A DNA stretch of 44,394 bases. Origin: Paracoccus marinaquae (GTDB lineage Bacteria > Pseudomonadota > Alphaproteobacteria > Rhodobacterales > Rhodobacteraceae). The stretch is from contig NZ_JAHKNG010000030.1 in the NCBI RefSeq assembly GCF_018860165.1, forward strand, positions 1-44,394. Reading direction: 5' to 3'. Below are positions 27,922 to 38,117 of the stretch, piece after piece. Below the pieces are notes generated by a model. That model made no database searches and was not told where the DNA came from. It worked only from the letters and a program-made list of their open reading frames with translations. The translations under genes were made by a program, and so were the position numbers. Each line of letters begins with the position of its first letter. Positions within the stretch are counted from its first letter, which is position 1.

Positions 27922-28665
27922 ATGCTGGGAATCGAACTTGCCACCGCCGCCTTTCTGCCTGCCGCCCTCGTGGCGATGCTGGCGGGGGTGCTGTCCTTCC
28001 TGTCGCCCTGCGTGCTGCCGATCGTGCCGCCCTATCTGGCCTATATGACCGGGGTCGGCGTGAACGGCCTGAAATCGGGCGAGCGCAGCGCCATCCTGCC
28101 GGCGATCTTCTTCGTCCTCGGCCTGTCCACCGTCTTTCTGCTGATGGGTCTTGCGGCCTCGGCCTTCGGGCGGGCCTTCCTGCAATATCAGGATGCGCTG
28201 TCCAAGCTGGCCGGGGTCATGGTGATCGTGATGGGCCTGCATTTCCTGCATGTCATCCGCATCCCCTTTCTGGACCAGGAGGCCCGGATCGAGGCCGGGC
28301 ATGAGGGCGGCGGCGCCTTCGGCGCCTATGTGCTGGGTCTGGCCTTCGCCTTCGGCTGGACCCCCTGCATCGGCCCGCAGCTTGGCATGATCCTGTCGCT
28401 CGCCGCCACCGGGGGCGAGATTTCGCGCGGGACCGCGCTCCTGGCCGTCTATGCGCTGGGGCTGGGGATCCCCTTCCTGCTGGCGGCGGTCTTCATCAAC
28501 CGCGCCATCGGGCTGATGAACCGCATCAAGCCCTATCTCGGCACCATCGAGCGGGTGATGGGCCTGCTGCTGGTGGTGGTGGGGGTCATGCTGCTGACCG
28601 GCGCCTTCTCGGCCTTTGCCTACTGGCTGCTGGAAACCTTCCCCGGGCTGGCGCTGCTGGGCTAG
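27922..28665 (+). CDS. ccdA: Cytochrome c biogenesis protein CcdA
   Basis: The 247-residue protein has six transmembrane helices and carries electrons from cytosolic thioredoxin to periplasmic thiol proteins such as CcmG. The two redox cysteines are in LSFLSPCVLPIVPPYLAYM and AFAFGWTPCIGPQLGMILSLA. The frame is open from 27871; the ATG at 27922 directly precedes the first helix, though its ribosome binding site is weak. The Ccm genes it would serve lie 13 kb upstream. Confidence 0.95.
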   Translation: MLGIELATAAFLPAALVAMLAGVLSFLSPCVLPIVPPYLAYMTGVGVNGLKSGERSAILPAIFFVLGLSTVFLLMGLAASAFGRAFLQYQDALSKLAGVMVIVMGLHFLHVIRIPFLDQEARIEAGHEGGGAFGAYVLGLAFAFGWTPCIGPQLGMILSLAATGGEISRGTALLAVYALGLGIPFLLAAVFINRAIGLMNRIKPYLGTIERVMGLLLVVVGVMLLTGAFSAFAYWLLETFPGLALLG

Positions 28666-28726
28666 GGTCGGGGGCTGTGCTGCGGTGCCGGTTGCGGCAG
28701 GATGCCCGCAGAAGGAGGCCCCGCCG

Positions 28727-29590
28727 ATGAAACCCGAATCGCCCGAACATTCCGCCCCCGCCGATGCGGGCGCCCGCCGCGCCGCCGCCCCGGTGATCGC
28801 CTATCCCCCCGAAACCCTGCCGCGCCCGGATCTGGCCGCGCTGCGTCAGGCCCGCGCCGGCTGGACCCGCATCGCCAGCCTTGCCGTGCCGCCGCGCGAG
28901 GCGCGCTGCTTCGAGGTTCCGGCCGGCCATTTCTTCCGCATCACCAGTGTCGAGGGGCCACAGGTCGGCGATCTGAACCTGTGGTCGGCGGATCTTTCGG
29001 AGCGTTTCTATTCCGGCAAGACCCGCGCCCTGCATGGCACGCATCTGTCCACCGGCGACCGGCTCTGGTCCGGGTTCCCGACCCTGCGGCCGATGGCCAC
29101 CATCACCGACGACACGCTGGACTGGTACGGGTTCGACGAATTCGGCGCCAGCGTCCATGACGTGATCGGCACGCGCTGCGATCCCTATACCCACAACTTG
29201 CTGTCGCGGGGCGGCCAGTATCACCATTGCTGCCATTCCAACCTGATACGGGCGCTGGCCGGGGCGCGCGGCCTGACGCTGGCCGAGGCGGAACCCCTTG
29301 TCCATGACGTGCTGAACGTCTTCATGTGCACGGGCTTTACCCGTGAAACCGGGCAGTATTTCATGAAGGCCAGCCCGGTGCGGCCGGGCGATCATCTGGA
29401 ATTCTTTGCCGAGATCGACCTTCTGGGGGCGTTGTCGGCCTGTCCGGGGGGCGATTGCGGGGGCGAACATTCCTCGGACAAGGCGGCCTGCTTTCCACTG
29501 CTGGTCGAGGTGTTCCGTCCGGCGGCGCTGCCCGCCGGCTGGGCGCCGCCGCCGCCGAACGGCTATGATCAGAGCCATGGCGGCGGTTAG
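28727..29590 (+). CDS. DUF1989 (urea carboxylase-associated) family protein
   Basis: The 287-residue protein has the DUF1989 domain. Conserved features seen are GHFFRITSVEGPQVGDLNLW, a Cys in RCDPYTHNLL, YHHCCHSNLIRAL, and DVLNVFMCTGFT. Members often sit near urea carboxylase genes, but none is here, so the function is unknown; an amide- or amine-related reaction is possible. AAGGAGG lies 8 bases before the ATG. An upstream extension of the frame to 28616 overlaps ccdA and is not used. Confidence 0.88.
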   Translation: MKPESPEHSAPADAGARRAAAPVIAYPPETLPRPDLAALRQARAGWTRIASLAVPPREARCFEVPAGHFFRITSVEGPQVGDLNLWSADLSERFYSGKTRALHGTHLSTGDRLWSGFPTLRPMATITDDTLDWYGFDEFGASVHDVIGTRCDPYTHNLLSRGGQYHHCCHSNLIRALAGARGLTLAEAEPLVHDVLNVFMCTGFTRETGQYFMKASPVRPGDHLEFFAEIDLLGALSACPGGDCGGEHSSDKAACFPLLVEVFRPAALPAGWAPPPPNGYDQSHGGG

Positions 29591-29635
29591 GCGCACCCAC
29601 CCCGGCGACATGCGGGGCGGGCGTTTTGCTTGCGG

Positions 29636-30034
29636 TCAGGCGCGCGCCTTGCCGCGGATGATGGCGTCGAGGCTCAGCGAGCCGCCGCCGGCAAAGACGA
29701 AATAGAGGAAGACGAAGCAATAGAGGATCGCCGCGTCGCCGCCGTTGTTGACCGGATAGGGGCTGCGCGGGGCATGGGCCAGCCAATAGGCGAAGGCCAT
29801 GGTCCCCGAGGCCAGGAAGGCTGCGGCGCGGGTCTGGAAACCGATCGCGATCAGGGTGCCGGCGACGATCTCGATGAGGCCCGAGAACCAGCCGAGCGAG
29901 AAGGCGTCGGTGGTTCTGTCGGTGACGGGAAAGCCCAGCAGTTTCTGGGTGCCGTGGGCCAGAAAGATCAGGCCGGATACAATACGCAGAAGGCTGAGGA
30001 CCAGAGGCGCGAGGGCGTTGAGACGGTTGATCAT
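29636..30034 (-). CDS. DoxX family membrane protein
   Basis: The 132-residue protein has four transmembrane helices with the family opening LRIVSGLIFLAHGTQKLLGFP and the PVNNGGDAAILYCFVFLYF segment of the last helices. DoxX proteins are small quinone-related or stress-linked membrane proteins; the exact role here is unknown. The start at 30034 has GGAAGTGGAA upstream; the longer frame to 30178 lacks support. It converges on the DUF1989 gene and is divergent from ftsW. Confidence 0.88.
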   Translation of the reverse strand: MINRLNALAPLVLSLLRIVSGLIFLAHGTQKLLGFPVTDRTTDAFSLGWFSGLIEIVAGTLIAIGFQTRAAAFLASGTMAFAYWLAHAPRSPYPVNNGGDAAILYCFVFLYFVFAGGGSLSLDAIIRGKARA

Positions 30035-30342
30035 TTCCACTTCCGTTGTTGGGTTCGGGTGATGCGAGGCCGGGGCGCGGCGCGATCTGGCTTGCCGGCC
30101 CACCCATCGGCGGCGTGGCATGGCTTGGCGACGATGCCCGGCTAGCCCGAAGGGCCCGGTCTTGGCAAGCGCGAACACGCAGAGGTTACATTGCGCCCGT
30201 CCCGCGCACGCCCCGTGCCCGCGCGGGCCAGGCGAATGCGCATCGGGCGCAATCGGCAGTAGCGCGACGCCGGAAACCGCGCTATTCTCGGCCGCAGATC
30301 CGGAAAACCGGACAGAGCAGAGGCAGTGACGGCGGTATCCCC
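30035..30342. other. Divergent intergenic region between the DoxX gene and ftsW
   Basis: No gene is seen in these 308 bases. A TATTCT hexamer at 30283-30288, 54 bases before the ftsW start, could be a -10 box, but no good -35 precedes it at normal spacing. The rest is GC-rich without a clear operator. Confidence 0.3.
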
Positions 30343-31506
30343 ATGACCGAGATGGTCTTTGGCACCACGCCCGCGAGGGCGGGTGATCCTATTCTTCCAC
30401 GCTGGTGGCGCACGCTGGACAAGTGGTCGCTGTTCTGCGTGCTGGGGCTGTTCGCCATCGGGCTGCTCCTGGGGCTGGCCGCCTCGGTGCCGCTGGCCGA
30501 GAAGAACCATCTGCCGCGCTTTTACTACGTCCAGCGGCAGGCCCTGTTCGGCGGCCTCGCCATCGGCGTGATGCTGGTGATCTCGATGCTGTCGCCGCGC
30601 CAGATCAGGCGGATCGGGGTGCTGGGGTTTCTTGTCTCCTTCGCGCTGGTCATGGCGCTGCCGGTGATCGGCACGGATTTCGGCAAGGGCGCGGTCCGCT
30701 GGCTCAGCTTCGCGGGCGTGTCGATGCAGCCCTCGGAGTTCCTCAAGCCCGGCTTCGTCGCGCTGTGCGCATGGTTCATGGCCGCCAGCATGGAGGTCGG
30801 CGGGCCGCCGGGCCGGCTCTACAGCTTCATCGCGGCAGTGGTGGTGGTGCTGGCTTTGGCGCTGCAGCCCGATTTCGGCCAGGCCTCGCTGGTGCTGTTT
30901 TCCTGGGGAGTGATGTATTTCATCGCCGGCGCGCCGATGATCCTGCTGCTGGGCGTGACCGGGCTGACCATCGCCGGCGGCTTTTTCGCCTATGGCACCT
31001 CTGAACATTTCGCCCGCCGCATCAACGGCTTTCTCAATCCGGATGTCGATCCGCGCACGCAGATCGGCTATGCCACCAATGCCATTCAGGAGGGCAGCTT
31101 CTTCGGCGTGGGCGTCGGCGAGGGCACGGTGAAATGGTCGCTGCCCGATGCCCATACGGATTTCATCATCGCCGTCGCGGCCGAGGAATACGGGCTGATC
31201 ATGGTGCTGGTGATCATCCTGCTTTACTGCACCATCGTCCAGCGCTCGCTTCTGCGGCTGCTGAAGGAACGCGATCCCTTCACCCGCATCGCCGGCGCCG
31301 GGCTGGCCGCCGCCTTCGGCGTGCAGGCGCTGATCAACATGGGCGTCGCGGTGCGGCTGCTGCCGGCCAAAGGGATGACGCTGCCCTTCGTCAGCTATGG
31401 CGGGTCGTCGGTGATCGCCTCGGGCATCGCTCTGGGGATGCTGCTGGCGCTGACCCGGACGCGGCCGCAGGGCGAGATGGCCGAACTTCTGCGGCGGCGG
31501 CGCTGA
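30343..31506 (+). CDS. ftsW: Peptidoglycan glycosyltransferase / cell division protein FtsW
   Basis: The 387-residue SEDS protein polymerises lipid II at the septum with its partner PBP3. About ten helices are seen, with the SEDS hallmarks [43 protein letters not shown] and [25 protein letters not shown]. The ATG at 30343 opens the gene; the frame is open from 30046, and an alternative start is at 30352. Its stop overlaps the murG start (TGATG). Confidence 0.96.
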   Translation: MTEMVFGTTPARAGDPILPRWWRTLDKWSLFCVLGLFAIGLLLGLAASVPLAEKNHLPRFYYVQRQALFGGLAIGVMLVISMLSPRQIRRIGVLGFLVSFALVMALPVIGTDFGKGAVRWLSFAGVSMQPSEFLKPGFVALCAWFMAASMEVGGPPGRLYSFIAAVVVVLALALQPDFGQASLVLFSWGVMYFIAGAPMILLLGVTGLTIAGGFFAYGTSEHFARRINGFLNPDVDPRTQIGYATNAIQEGSFFGVGVGEGTVKWSLPDAHTDFIIAVAAEEYGLIMVLVIILLYCTIVQRSLLRLLKERDPFTRIAGAGLAAAFGVQALINMGVAVRLLPAKGMTLPFVSYGGSSVIASGIALGMLLALTRTRPQGEMAELLRRRR

Positions 31507-32591
31507 TGGCGGCGCAGCTGGCCCTGATCGCCGCTGGAGGCACCGGCGGGCACATGTTTCCCGCGCAGGCCCTGGCCGAACTGCTGCTGTCCGAGGGCTG
31601 GCGGGTGACCCTGTCCACCGACGATCGCGGCGCGCGCTATGCCGGCGGCTTCCCCGAGGCGGTGCAGCGGCAGGTCGTCAGATCGGCCACCACCGCGCGC
31701 GGCGGGATGAGCGGCAAGCTGACGGCACCGTTGAAGATCGCCGCCGGAATCCTGGCCGCGCGCGGCGATTTCCGGCGCGACCGGCCGTCGGTGGTGATCG
31801 GCTTCGGCGGCTATCCGACCATTCCGGCGCTGACGGCGGCGCGGCTGCTGGGCCTGCCGCGGATGATCCACGAACAGAATGGCGTCATGGGCCGGGTGAA
31901 CCGGCTCTTTGCGCCACAGGTCAGCCGCGTCGCCTGCGGCACCTGGCCGACCTCGCTGCCCGCAGGCGTCGAGGGCATCCATACCGGCAATCCGGTTCGT
32001 GCCGCCGTGCTGGATCGCGCGGCCGCCCCCTATGCCGCGCCGGGCAGCGGTGAGTTGCACCTGCTGGTGATCGGTGGCAGCCAGGGCGCGCGGGTGCTGT
32101 CCGATGTCGTGCCCGCCGCCATCGCCACCCTGCCCGAGGAGATGCGCGCCCGGCTGCATGTCAGCCATCAGGCCCGTGCCGAGGATGGCGCGCGCGTGAC
32201 CGAGGCCTATCGCGCGGCGGGTGTCGCGGCCGAGGTGCAGCCCTTCTTCGACGACGTGCCCGACCGGCTGGCCCGGGCGCAACTGGTCGTCAGCCGCTCG
32301 GGCGCCTCGTCCATCGCCGATATCACCGTGATCGGCCGCCCGGCGATCCTGATCCCCTATGCCGTGGCCGCGGGCGATCACCAGAGCGCCAATGCGCAAG
32401 CCCTTGCCGATGCGGGGGCTGGGCTCGTGCGTCCCGAATCAATGCTTGACGCCGGGACGCTGGCGGGCGACATCCGCGCGATCCTCAGCACCCCCGCGCG
32501 TGCCTCGGCCATGGCAGCCGCCGCTTTGCAACTTGGCCGGCCCGATGCGGCGCGGCGCCTATATGATATTGTCAAGGAGATCACCGGATGA
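31506..32591 (+). CDS. murG: Undecaprenyl-PP-MurNAc-pentapeptide-UDPGlcNAc GlcNAc transferase
   Basis: The 361-residue peripheral membrane enzyme makes lipid II from lipid I. It has the two-lobed GT28 form: N-lobe [28 protein letters not shown] and [13 protein letters not shown]-lobe [13 protein letters not shown] and a donor site with [23 protein letters not shown] and DHQSANA. It is coupled to both neighbours by overlaps of 1 and 4 bases. Confidence 0.97.
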   Translation: MAAQLALIAAGGTGGHMFPAQALAELLLSEGWRVTLSTDDRGARYAGGFPEAVQRQVVRSATTARGGMSGKLTAPLKIAAGILAARGDFRRDRPSVVIGFGGYPTIPALTAARLLGLPRMIHEQNGVMGRVNRLFAPQVSRVACGTWPTSLPAGVEGIHTGNPVRAAVLDRAAAPYAAPGSGELHLLVIGGSQGARVLSDVVPAAIATLPEEMRARLHVSHQARAEDGARVTEAYRAAGVAAEVQPFFDDVPDRLARAQLVVSRSGASSIADITVIGRPAILIPYAVAAGDHQSANAQALADAGAGLVRPESMLDAGTLAGDIRAILSTPARASAMAAAALQLGRPDAARRLYDIVKEITG

Positions 32592-34015
32592 ATGCCGCCA
32601 CCAAACTGCCTCATGAACTGGGCCCGATCCATTTCACCGGCATCGGCGGCATCGGCATGTCGGGCATCGCCGAAGTGCTGCTGACCCTTGGCTATCAGGT
32701 GCAGGGCAGCGACCTGAAGCGGTCGAAGATCACCGACCGGCTGGAAAGCCTGGGCGCCACCGTCTTCGAGGGCCAGCGGGCCGAGAATATCGGCGAGGCC
32801 GGCGTCGTCGTCATCTCGACCGCGATCAAGAAGGGCAACCCGGAACTGGAAGAGGCCCGCCGTCGCGGCCTGCCGGTCGTGCGCCGGGCCGAGATGCTGG
32901 CCGAACTGATGCGGATGAAGTCGAACATCTGCATCGCCGGCACCCATGGCAAGACAACCACCACCACCATGGTCGCCACGCTGCTGGATGCGGGCAATCT
33001 GGACCCGACCGTCATCAATGGCGGCGTCATCCACGCCTATGGCAGCAATGCGCGGGCGGGCGAGGGCGAATGGATGGTGGTCGAGGCCGACGAAAGCGAC
33101 GGCAGCTTCAACCGCCTGCCGACCGACATCGCCATCATCACCAATATCGACCCCGAGCATATGGAGCATTGGGGTGATTTCGACCGGCTGCGCGACGCCT
33201 TCCTCAGCTTCGCCTCCTCGATCCCCTTCTACGGCCTCGCCGTCTGCTGCACCGATCATCCCGAGGTGCAGGCGCTGGTCGGCCGGCTGCGGGATCGCCG
33301 CGTCGTCACCTTCGGCTTCAACGCCCAGGCCGATGTGCGAGCGATGAACCTGCGCTATGAACGCGGCGTGGCGCATTTCGACATTGCCCTGCAGGGCGAG
33401 GGTCCGACCGAGACCGGCGAAGTCGAGCTGATCGAGGGCTGCACCCTGCCGATGCCGGGGGATCACAACGTCTCGAACGCGCTGGCCGCGGTCGCTGTCG
33501 CCCGCCATCTGGGGCTGAAGAAATCCGAGATCCGCGACGCGCTGGCGAAGTTCGGCGGCGTCGGGCGCAGGTTTACCCGCGTGGGCGAGGTGAACGGCGT
33601 CACGATCATCGACGATTACGGCCACCATCCGGTCGAGATCGCCGCCGTCCTCAGGGCCGCGCGTCAGGCGACCGATGGCCGGGTCATCGCCGTCCACCAG
33701 CCGCACCGCTATTCGCGGCTGTCGAACCTGTTCGACGAGTTCTGCACCTGCTTCAACGAGGCCGATGTGGTCGCCATCGCCGAGGTCTATGCGGCGGGTG
33801 AGGATCCGATCCCCGGCGCCAGCCGCGACGATCTGGTGGCGGGGCTGATCGCCCATGGCCACCGCCACGCCCGCGCGATCCTCAGCGAGGAAGACCTTGA
33901 ACGGCTGGTCCGCGAACAGGCGCGGCCCGGCGACATGGTCGTCTGCCTCGGCGCCGGCACGATTTCCACCTGGGCCAATGCGCTGCCCGCGCGACTGCAG
34001 GGAAAGGCCGCGTGA
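32588..34015 (+). CDS. murC: UDP-N-acetylmuramate-L-alanine ligase
   Basis: The 475-residue Mur ligase adds L-Ala to UDP-MurNAc. The UDP-binding [14 protein letters not shown] is at 18-31, and the ATP loop is [47 protein letters not shown] and HQPHRYSRL are diagnostic of MurC. It starts on the murG stop (ATGA) and ends on a GTG start. Confidence 0.97.
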   Translation: MNAATKLPHELGPIHFTGIGGIGMSGIAEVLLTLGYQVQGSDLKRSKITDRLESLGATVFEGQRAENIGEAGVVVISTAIKKGNPELEEARRRGLPVVRRAEMLAELMRMKSNICIAGTHGKTTTTTMVATLLDAGNLDPTVINGGVIHAYGSNARAGEGEWMVVEADESDGSFNRLPTDIAIITNIDPEHMEHWGDFDRLRDAFLSFASSIPFYGLAVCCTDHPEVQALVGRLRDRRVVTFGFNAQADVRAMNLRYERGVAHFDIALQGEGPTETGEVELIEGCTLPMPGDHNVSNALAAVAVARHLGLKKSEIRDALAKFGGVGRRFTRVGEVNGVTIIDDYGHHPVEIAAVLRAARQATDGRVIAVHQPHRYSRLSNLFDEFCTCFNEADVVAIAEVYAAGEDPIPGASRDDLVAGLIAHGHRHARAILSEEDLERLVREQARPGDMVVCLGAGTISTWANALPARLQGKAA

Positions 34016-34269
34016 CCCCGATCCTGGTTTCATCCTGCGCCATCGCGGCGCTGTGGGCCCTGCTGGCCTGCCTGGTGCCCTTCTGGGCCGAACGATACCG
34101 CTTTCACGCCTTCTGGGTGATGGTGTTCCTCGGCGTGCCGGTGCTGGGCTGGCTGACGCTGCAATGGGGGCCGGGGGTCGGCGTCGCGGCCTTCGCCCTG
34201 GGCCTCGCCATCCTGTTCTGGCCGCCCTTCCGCCCGCATCGCGACCGGATGCTGCCGCCGCTGGAATAG
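34012..34269 (+). CDS. DUF2484 family membrane protein
   Basis: The 85-residue protein has three hydrophobic helices (about 5-23, 33-50, 55-71) and a short polar tail. The start codon is GTG, overlapping the murC stop (GTGA). It matches small proteins that commonly sit after murC in Rhodobacterales, where murB usually follows. Here the next item is a tRNA gene on the other strand, so the cluster stops. The function is unknown. Confidence 0.8.
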   Translation: MTPILVSSCAIAALWALLACLVPFWAERYRFHAFWVMVFLGVPVLGWLTLQWGPGVGVAAFALGLAILFWPPFRPHRDRMLPPLE

Positions 34270-34306
34270 GGTCAGACCGCTGTTCCGGTCACCTGTGCCG
34301 GGTCTG

Positions 34307-34393
34307 TGGTACGGGCGGCCGGACTCGAACCGGCACGGCCTTTCGGCCCAGGCATTTTAAGTGCCATGTGTCTACCATTCCACCACGCCCGCG
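34307..34393 (-). tRNA. tRNA-Leu (anticodon UAA)
   Basis: The minus strand gives a 5' arm GCGGGCG paired with CGCCCGT, the D-arm stretch GGTAGACAC, and an anticodon loop with TAA (CACTTAAAATG). It then has a long variable arm with GGGCCGAAAGGCCG, TTCGAGTCC in the T arm, and an encoded CCA after discriminator A. The long variable arm is right for leucine. It reads UUA and possibly UUG codons, rare in this GC-rich genome. Confidence 0.95.
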
Positions 34394-34462
34394 GCAGATG
34401 CTCGTGGCTATCCAACAGACCGGGCCTTGGCAAGCGCCGGCGCGATGGCGGGGCCGCCCCTC

Positions 34463-35386
34463 TCAGCCATAGCTTCGGGTCGGGCGGTCGAAGACCTTGC
34501 GGCCCATCAGGCTGCCGACCAGATCGACCATCAGCCTTGCGGTGCGGCCACGCTCGTCAAGGAAGGGGTTCAGCTCGACCAGATCCAGCGAGGTGACAAG
34601 GCCCGATTCGTGCAGCAGTTCCATCACCAGATGCGCCTCGCGGAAGGTGGTGCCGCCGGGAACCGTGGTGCCGACCGCCGGCGCGATGGACGGGTCGAGG
34701 AAATCCACGTCGAGGCTGACATGCAGAAGGCCGCCCGTGGCCCGCACCCGGTCGAGGAACGTGCGCAGGGGCGCGACGATGCCCTGCTCGTCCAGCACCC
34801 GCATGTCGTTGACGGTGATCTCGGTCGGCTGCATCGCCGCGTGTTCGGCGGCATCGACGCTGCGGATGCCGAACATGCAGATATTCTCGCCCGGAATCGG
34901 GGCCGGGAAGGGCGGGAAGGGATCGAAACCGGGCAGGCCGCATGCATAGGCCATGGGCGTGCCGTGCAGATTGCCCGAGGTCGTGCTGTCAACGGTGTGA
35001 AAATCGCTATGCGCGTCCAGCCAGATGACGAATTGCGGCCGCCCGGCGGCGGCGGCATGGGCGGCGACGCCCGCCACCGTGCCAAGCGCCAGCGAGTGAT
35101 CGCCGCCCATCACGATCGGCATCCCGCCCGGCAGGGCGGCGGCCATGGCCTCGCGCAGGGCATTGGTCCAGGCGATGACCTCGGGCAGGTGATGGACGGC
35201 CGGATTGGCGCAGGTCTCGCCGCCCGGCGCCGCCGGCACCACGTCGCCGCGATCCTCGACCGTATGGCCAAGCCGGGTCAGCGTGGCGGCCAGCCCGGCG
35301 GTGCGGAAGGCGGCCGGCCCCATCAGGCAGCCGGGGCGGCGCTGGCCCTCGTCGACGGGGGCGCCGATAAGGATGCAATGGGTCAT
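34463..35386 (-). CDS. rocF: Arginase
   Basis: The 307-residue manganese enzyme splits arginine into ornithine and urea. Metal ligands are seen in [22 protein letters not shown] and SLDVDFLDP. The substrate loop [14 protein letters not shown] matches true arginases rather than agmatinases. The start at 35386 has AGGAG upstream; the longer frame to 35668 overlaps metG and is not used. It ends near tRNA-Leu. It opposes the arginine synthesis genes argD and argF 7 kb away. Confidence 0.95.
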   Translation of the reverse strand: MTHCILIGAPVDEGQRRPGCLMGPAAFRTAGLAATLTRLGHTVEDRGDVVPAAPGGETCANPAVHHLPEVIAWTNALREAMAAALPGGMPIVMGGDHSLALGTVAGVAAHAAAAGRPQFVIWLDAHSDFHTVDSTTSGNLHGTPMAYACGLPGFDPFPPFPAPIPGENICMFGIRSVDAAEHAAMQPTEITVNDMRVLDEQGIVAPLRTFLDRVRATGGLLHVSLDVDFLDPSIAPAVGTTVPGGTTFREAHLVMELLHESGLVTSLDLVELNPFLDERGRTARLMVDLVGSLMGRKVFDRPTRSYG

Positions 35387-35453
35387 CTGGTTCTCCTGTG
35401 CCGGTTCGCCCCCCGAGGTAAGACCGGACCGGCACGGAAGTCCACAGCGGGCG

Positions 35454-37163
35454 TCAGGTACGGACACCCTTGAAGCGGTCTTCCCAGTCCGCGCGCTGAT
35501 CGTCGGTGATCTTGGCGAACAGCACCTCGGGCACGGTGAAGGCGTGACCCGCGGGCAGGGCGGCCAGTGCCTCGGCCACGTCGCCGGGCCAGTCGCGGTT
35601 TTCGGTCTGCATCGCCGCCAGCATCGCGTCGGCCGCGAAGGGGATGAAGGGCGCCGACAGGACCGCATAGAGCCGGATCAGGTTCAGGCCCAGACGGACC
35701 TGCATCGCCGCCCGCTGCGGGTCGGTTTTGAAGCTGGACCAGGGCGCCGCCGCTTGCAGGTATTCGTTGCCCAGAACCCAGATCGCGCGCAGCTCGGCCG
35801 CGGACTTGCGCACCTCCATCGCGGCCATGAAGCCCTCATAGGCGCGGATGCGAGCATCCAGCGCCGCGATCAGCTGCTGTTCCTCGGGGCCGTATCCGCC
35901 GCCCTCGGGCACTGCCTCGCCGAATTTCGAGCGGCAGAACTTGGTGATCCGGCTGACGAAATTGCCCAGCACATCGGCCAGATCCTTGTTCACCGACTGC
36001 TGGAAATTCTCCCATGTGAACTCGCTGTCGCCGGATTCGGGCGCGTGCGACAGAAGCCACCAGCGCCAGTAATCCGCCGGCAGGATCTCCAGCGCGTGAT
36101 CCATGAAGACGCCGCGGCCCTGGCTGGTCGAAAACTGCCCGCCGTCATAGGTCAGGTAGTTGAAGGACTTGATGTAATCGACCAGCTTCCATGGCTCGCC
36201 CGAGCCGATGATCGTGGCCGGGAAGCTGAGCGTGTGGAAGGGCACGTTATCCTTGCCCATGAACTGGGTATAGGTGGCGTCGTCCGCGCCCTTGTCGGTG
36301 CGCCACCAGCCTTCCCAGTCGCCGCCATTCGCATCGGCCCATTCGGCGGTGGCGCCGATATATTCGATGGGCGCGTCGAACCAGACATAGAAGACCTTGC
36401 CCTCCATCCCCGGCCAGTCCTGATCGCCGCGCTTGACCGGCACGCCCCAGTCCACGTCGCGGGTGATGCCGCGATCCTGCAACCCGTCGCCGTCATTCAG
36501 CCATTTCCGCGCGATCGAGGTGGTCAGGATCGGCCAGTCGGTCTTGCTGTCGATCCATTGCGCGATCTGGTCCTTCAGCGCCGACTGGCGCAGATACAGG
36601 TGCTTGGTCTCGCGCACCTCCAGATCGGTGCTGCCCGAAATCGCGCTGCGCGGGTTGATCAGGTCGGTCGGGTCCAGAAGCTTGGTGCAGTTCTCGCACT
36701 GGTCGCCGCGGGCGCGGTCATAGCCGCAGTTCGGGCAGGTGCCCTCGATATAGCGGTCGGGCAGGAAGCGGCCATCGGCCTTGGAATAGACCTGCTTTTC
36801 CGACACCTCGCGGATATAGCCGCGCTCCGCCAGCCGGCCCGCGAAATGCTGGGTCAGGGTGCGGTTGCGGAGGCTGGACGAGCGTCCGAAATGGTCGAAG
36901 GACAGGCCAAAGCCGCGCGCCAGCGCGGCCTGTTCGCCATGCATCCGGGCGCAGTAATCGGCCACTGTCTCGCCGGTCTTGGCGGCCGCCAGCTCGGCCG
37001 GGGTGCCGTGTTCGTCGGTGGCGCAGATGAACATCACCTCATGGCCGCGGGCGCGCAGATAGCGGGCATAGAGATCGGCCGGCAGTTGCGAGCCGACGAG
37101 ATTGCCCAGATGCTTGATGCCGTTGATATAGGGCAGGGCTGAGGTGATGAGATGGCGTGCCAT
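35454..37163 (-). CDS. metG: Methionine-tRNA ligase
   Basis: The 569-residue class I enzyme charges tRNA-Met. The HIGH-type site reads [12 protein letters not shown], a zinc knuckle is formed by [17 protein letters not shown], and the KMSKS equivalent is the variant [10 protein letters not shown] seen in alphaproteobacterial MetRS. An anticodon-binding helical domain follows to the end; no C-terminal tRNA-binding extension is present. The gene lies 67 bases upstream of rocF on the same strand. Confidence 0.97.
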   Translation of the reverse strand: MARHLITSALPYINGIKHLGNLVGSQLPADLYARYLRARGHEVMFICATDEHGTPAELAAAKTGETVADYCARMHGEQAALARGFGLSFDHFGRSSSLRNRTLTQHFAGRLAERGYIREVSEKQVYSKADGRFLPDRYIEGTCPNCGYDRARGDQCENCTKLLDPTDLINPRSAISGSTDLEVRETKHLYLRQSALKDQIAQWIDSKTDWPILTTSIARKWLNDGDGLQDRGITRDVDWGVPVKRGDQDWPGMEGKVFYVWFDAPIEYIGATAEWADANGGDWEGWWRTDKGADDATYTQFMGKDNVPFHTLSFPATIIGSGEPWKLVDYIKSFNYLTYDGGQFSTSQGRGVFMDHALEILPADYWRWWLLSHAPESGDSEFTWENFQQSVNKDLADVLGNFVSRITKFCRSKFGEAVPEGGGYGPEEQQLIAALDARIRAYEGFMAAMEVRKSAAELRAIWVLGNEYLQAAAPWSSFKTDPQRAAMQVRLGLNLIRLYAVLSAPFIPFAADAMLAAMQTENRDWPGDVAEALAALPAGHAFTVPEVLFAKITDDQRADWEDRFKGVRT

Positions 37164-37221
37164 GCGGGGTGCGTCCTTTCCAGTCGCCGCTTTCTCTAGC
37201 GATGATGCGGGGCAAAGGAAA

Positions 37222-37258
37222 GTGGGGGCGCCCGGGATCCGTGCCGGGCGCCCGCCAC
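37222..37258 (-). terminator. Hairpin terminator after the carboxymuconolactone decarboxylase-like gene
   Basis: GTGG-GGGCGCCCGG pairs with CCGGGCGCCC-(G)-CCAC around an 8-base loop, immediately past the stop at 37262. It separates the MerR operon from metG downstream. A short T-run is absent. Confidence 0.6.
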
Positions 37259-37261
37259 GAT

Positions 37262-37642
37262 TCAGGCCGGGGCCTCGGCAAAGACCTCGCGGGCGGCGAA
37301 AAGACCGTTCAGGGCGGCCGGAAAGCCGGCATAGACCGCCATCTGCATCAGCACCTCGACGATCTCGTCCCGGGTCAGCCCGACATTCAGCCCGGCCCGG
37401 ATATGCACCTTCAGCTGCGGCTGCGCATGGCCCATCGCGGCCAGCGCGGCGATGGTGGCGATCTCGCGTTCCCGCAGGCCGAGGCCGTCGCGCGAATAGA
37501 TGTCGCCGAACGGGAACTCCAGCAGATAGGTGGCGAAATCCGGGGCGATATCGGCCAGCGCCGCGATCACCGCCTGTCCGCCCGCGCCGTCGATCCGGTC
37601 AAGTTGCCGATGCCCGCGCTGAAGCCGTGTTTCGTTCGTCAT
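37262..37642 (-). CDS. Carboxymuconolactone decarboxylase family protein
   Basis: The 126-residue protein is of the AhpD/PcaC-like helical fold. It has [58 protein letters not shown], the full core of the family including the conserved His and Glu. The CxxC of peroxidase AhpD is absent, so a PcaC-like or unknown activity is more likely. The start at 37642 lies inside the merR gene (44-base overlap), so the two are translationally linked and probably under MerR control. Confidence 0.88.
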   Translation of the reverse strand: MTNETRLQRGHRQLDRIDGAGGQAVIAALADIAPDFATYLLEFPFGDIYSRDGLGLREREIATIAALAAMGHAQPQLKVHIRAGLNVGLTRDEIVEVLMQMAVYAGFPAALNGLFAAREVFAEAPA

Positions 37643-37997
37643 GTTCCGCCCTTTCCATGTCATATCCGGCGATCTTGTCGTCCAGAACGGAAAGGGTGGC
37701 CCGAAGCGCCGCGATCTGCTGCTGGACCATCGCCCGGCGCGCGCGCAGCATGGCGGCGCGTGCGGGGCCGGTGGCCGGCCCCTGCCGGCGCAGCCGCGCA
37801 TAGCGCAGCATCTCGGCGATCGGCATCCCGGCCGATTTCATATGACCGATGAAGGTGATCCAGCGCAGCGCCTCGGGGCCATAGTCGCGATGCCCGGCCC
37901 CGTCGCGATCCGCCACCGGCATCAGGCCGATCCGCTCGTAATAGCGGATCGTGTGCGGTGTCAGGCCACTGCGGCGGGCAAGCTGGGCGATCTTCAT
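37599..37997 (-). CDS. MerR family transcriptional regulator
   Basis: The 132-residue regulator has the winged helix-turn-helix MKIAQLARRSGLTPHTIRYYERIGLM at the N-terminus, then a dimer helix (about 80-115) and no metal-binding Cys pair at the C-terminus. That points to an organic-stress type rather than a metal sensor. Its end overlaps the downstream decarboxylase-like gene. A promoter with a 19-base spacer lies upstream, typical of genes MerR proteins twist open. Confidence 0.93.
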   Translation of the reverse strand: MKIAQLARRSGLTPHTIRYYERIGLMPVADRDGAGHRDYGPEALRWITFIGHMKSAGMPIAEMLRYARLRRQGPATGPARAAMLRARRAMVQQQIAALRATLSVLDDKIAGYDMERAEHDERNTASARASAT

Positions 37998-38024
37998 GGC
38001 GTCCTTTCCGATCAGACGCGGGGC

Positions 38025-38055
38025 AGGCTAGGGGTTCGAGCGCAGTCTAAGTCAA
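38025..38055 (-). promoter_or_regulatory. MerR-type promoter with 19-base spacer
   Basis: On the minus strand TTGACT (38055-38050) and TAGCCT (38030-38025) are 19 bases apart. A dyad TTAGA-CTGCGC-TCGAA sits in the spacer next to the -35. This is the classic layout of promoters activated by MerR regulators, 28 bases before the merR start. Confidence 0.65.
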
Positions 38056-38117
38056 GCCGGCCCGCGCGGCCAGATGCGGGGCTTGCCTGCGGGGCGGGGG
38101 CGGGGCAGCTTTGCGAC

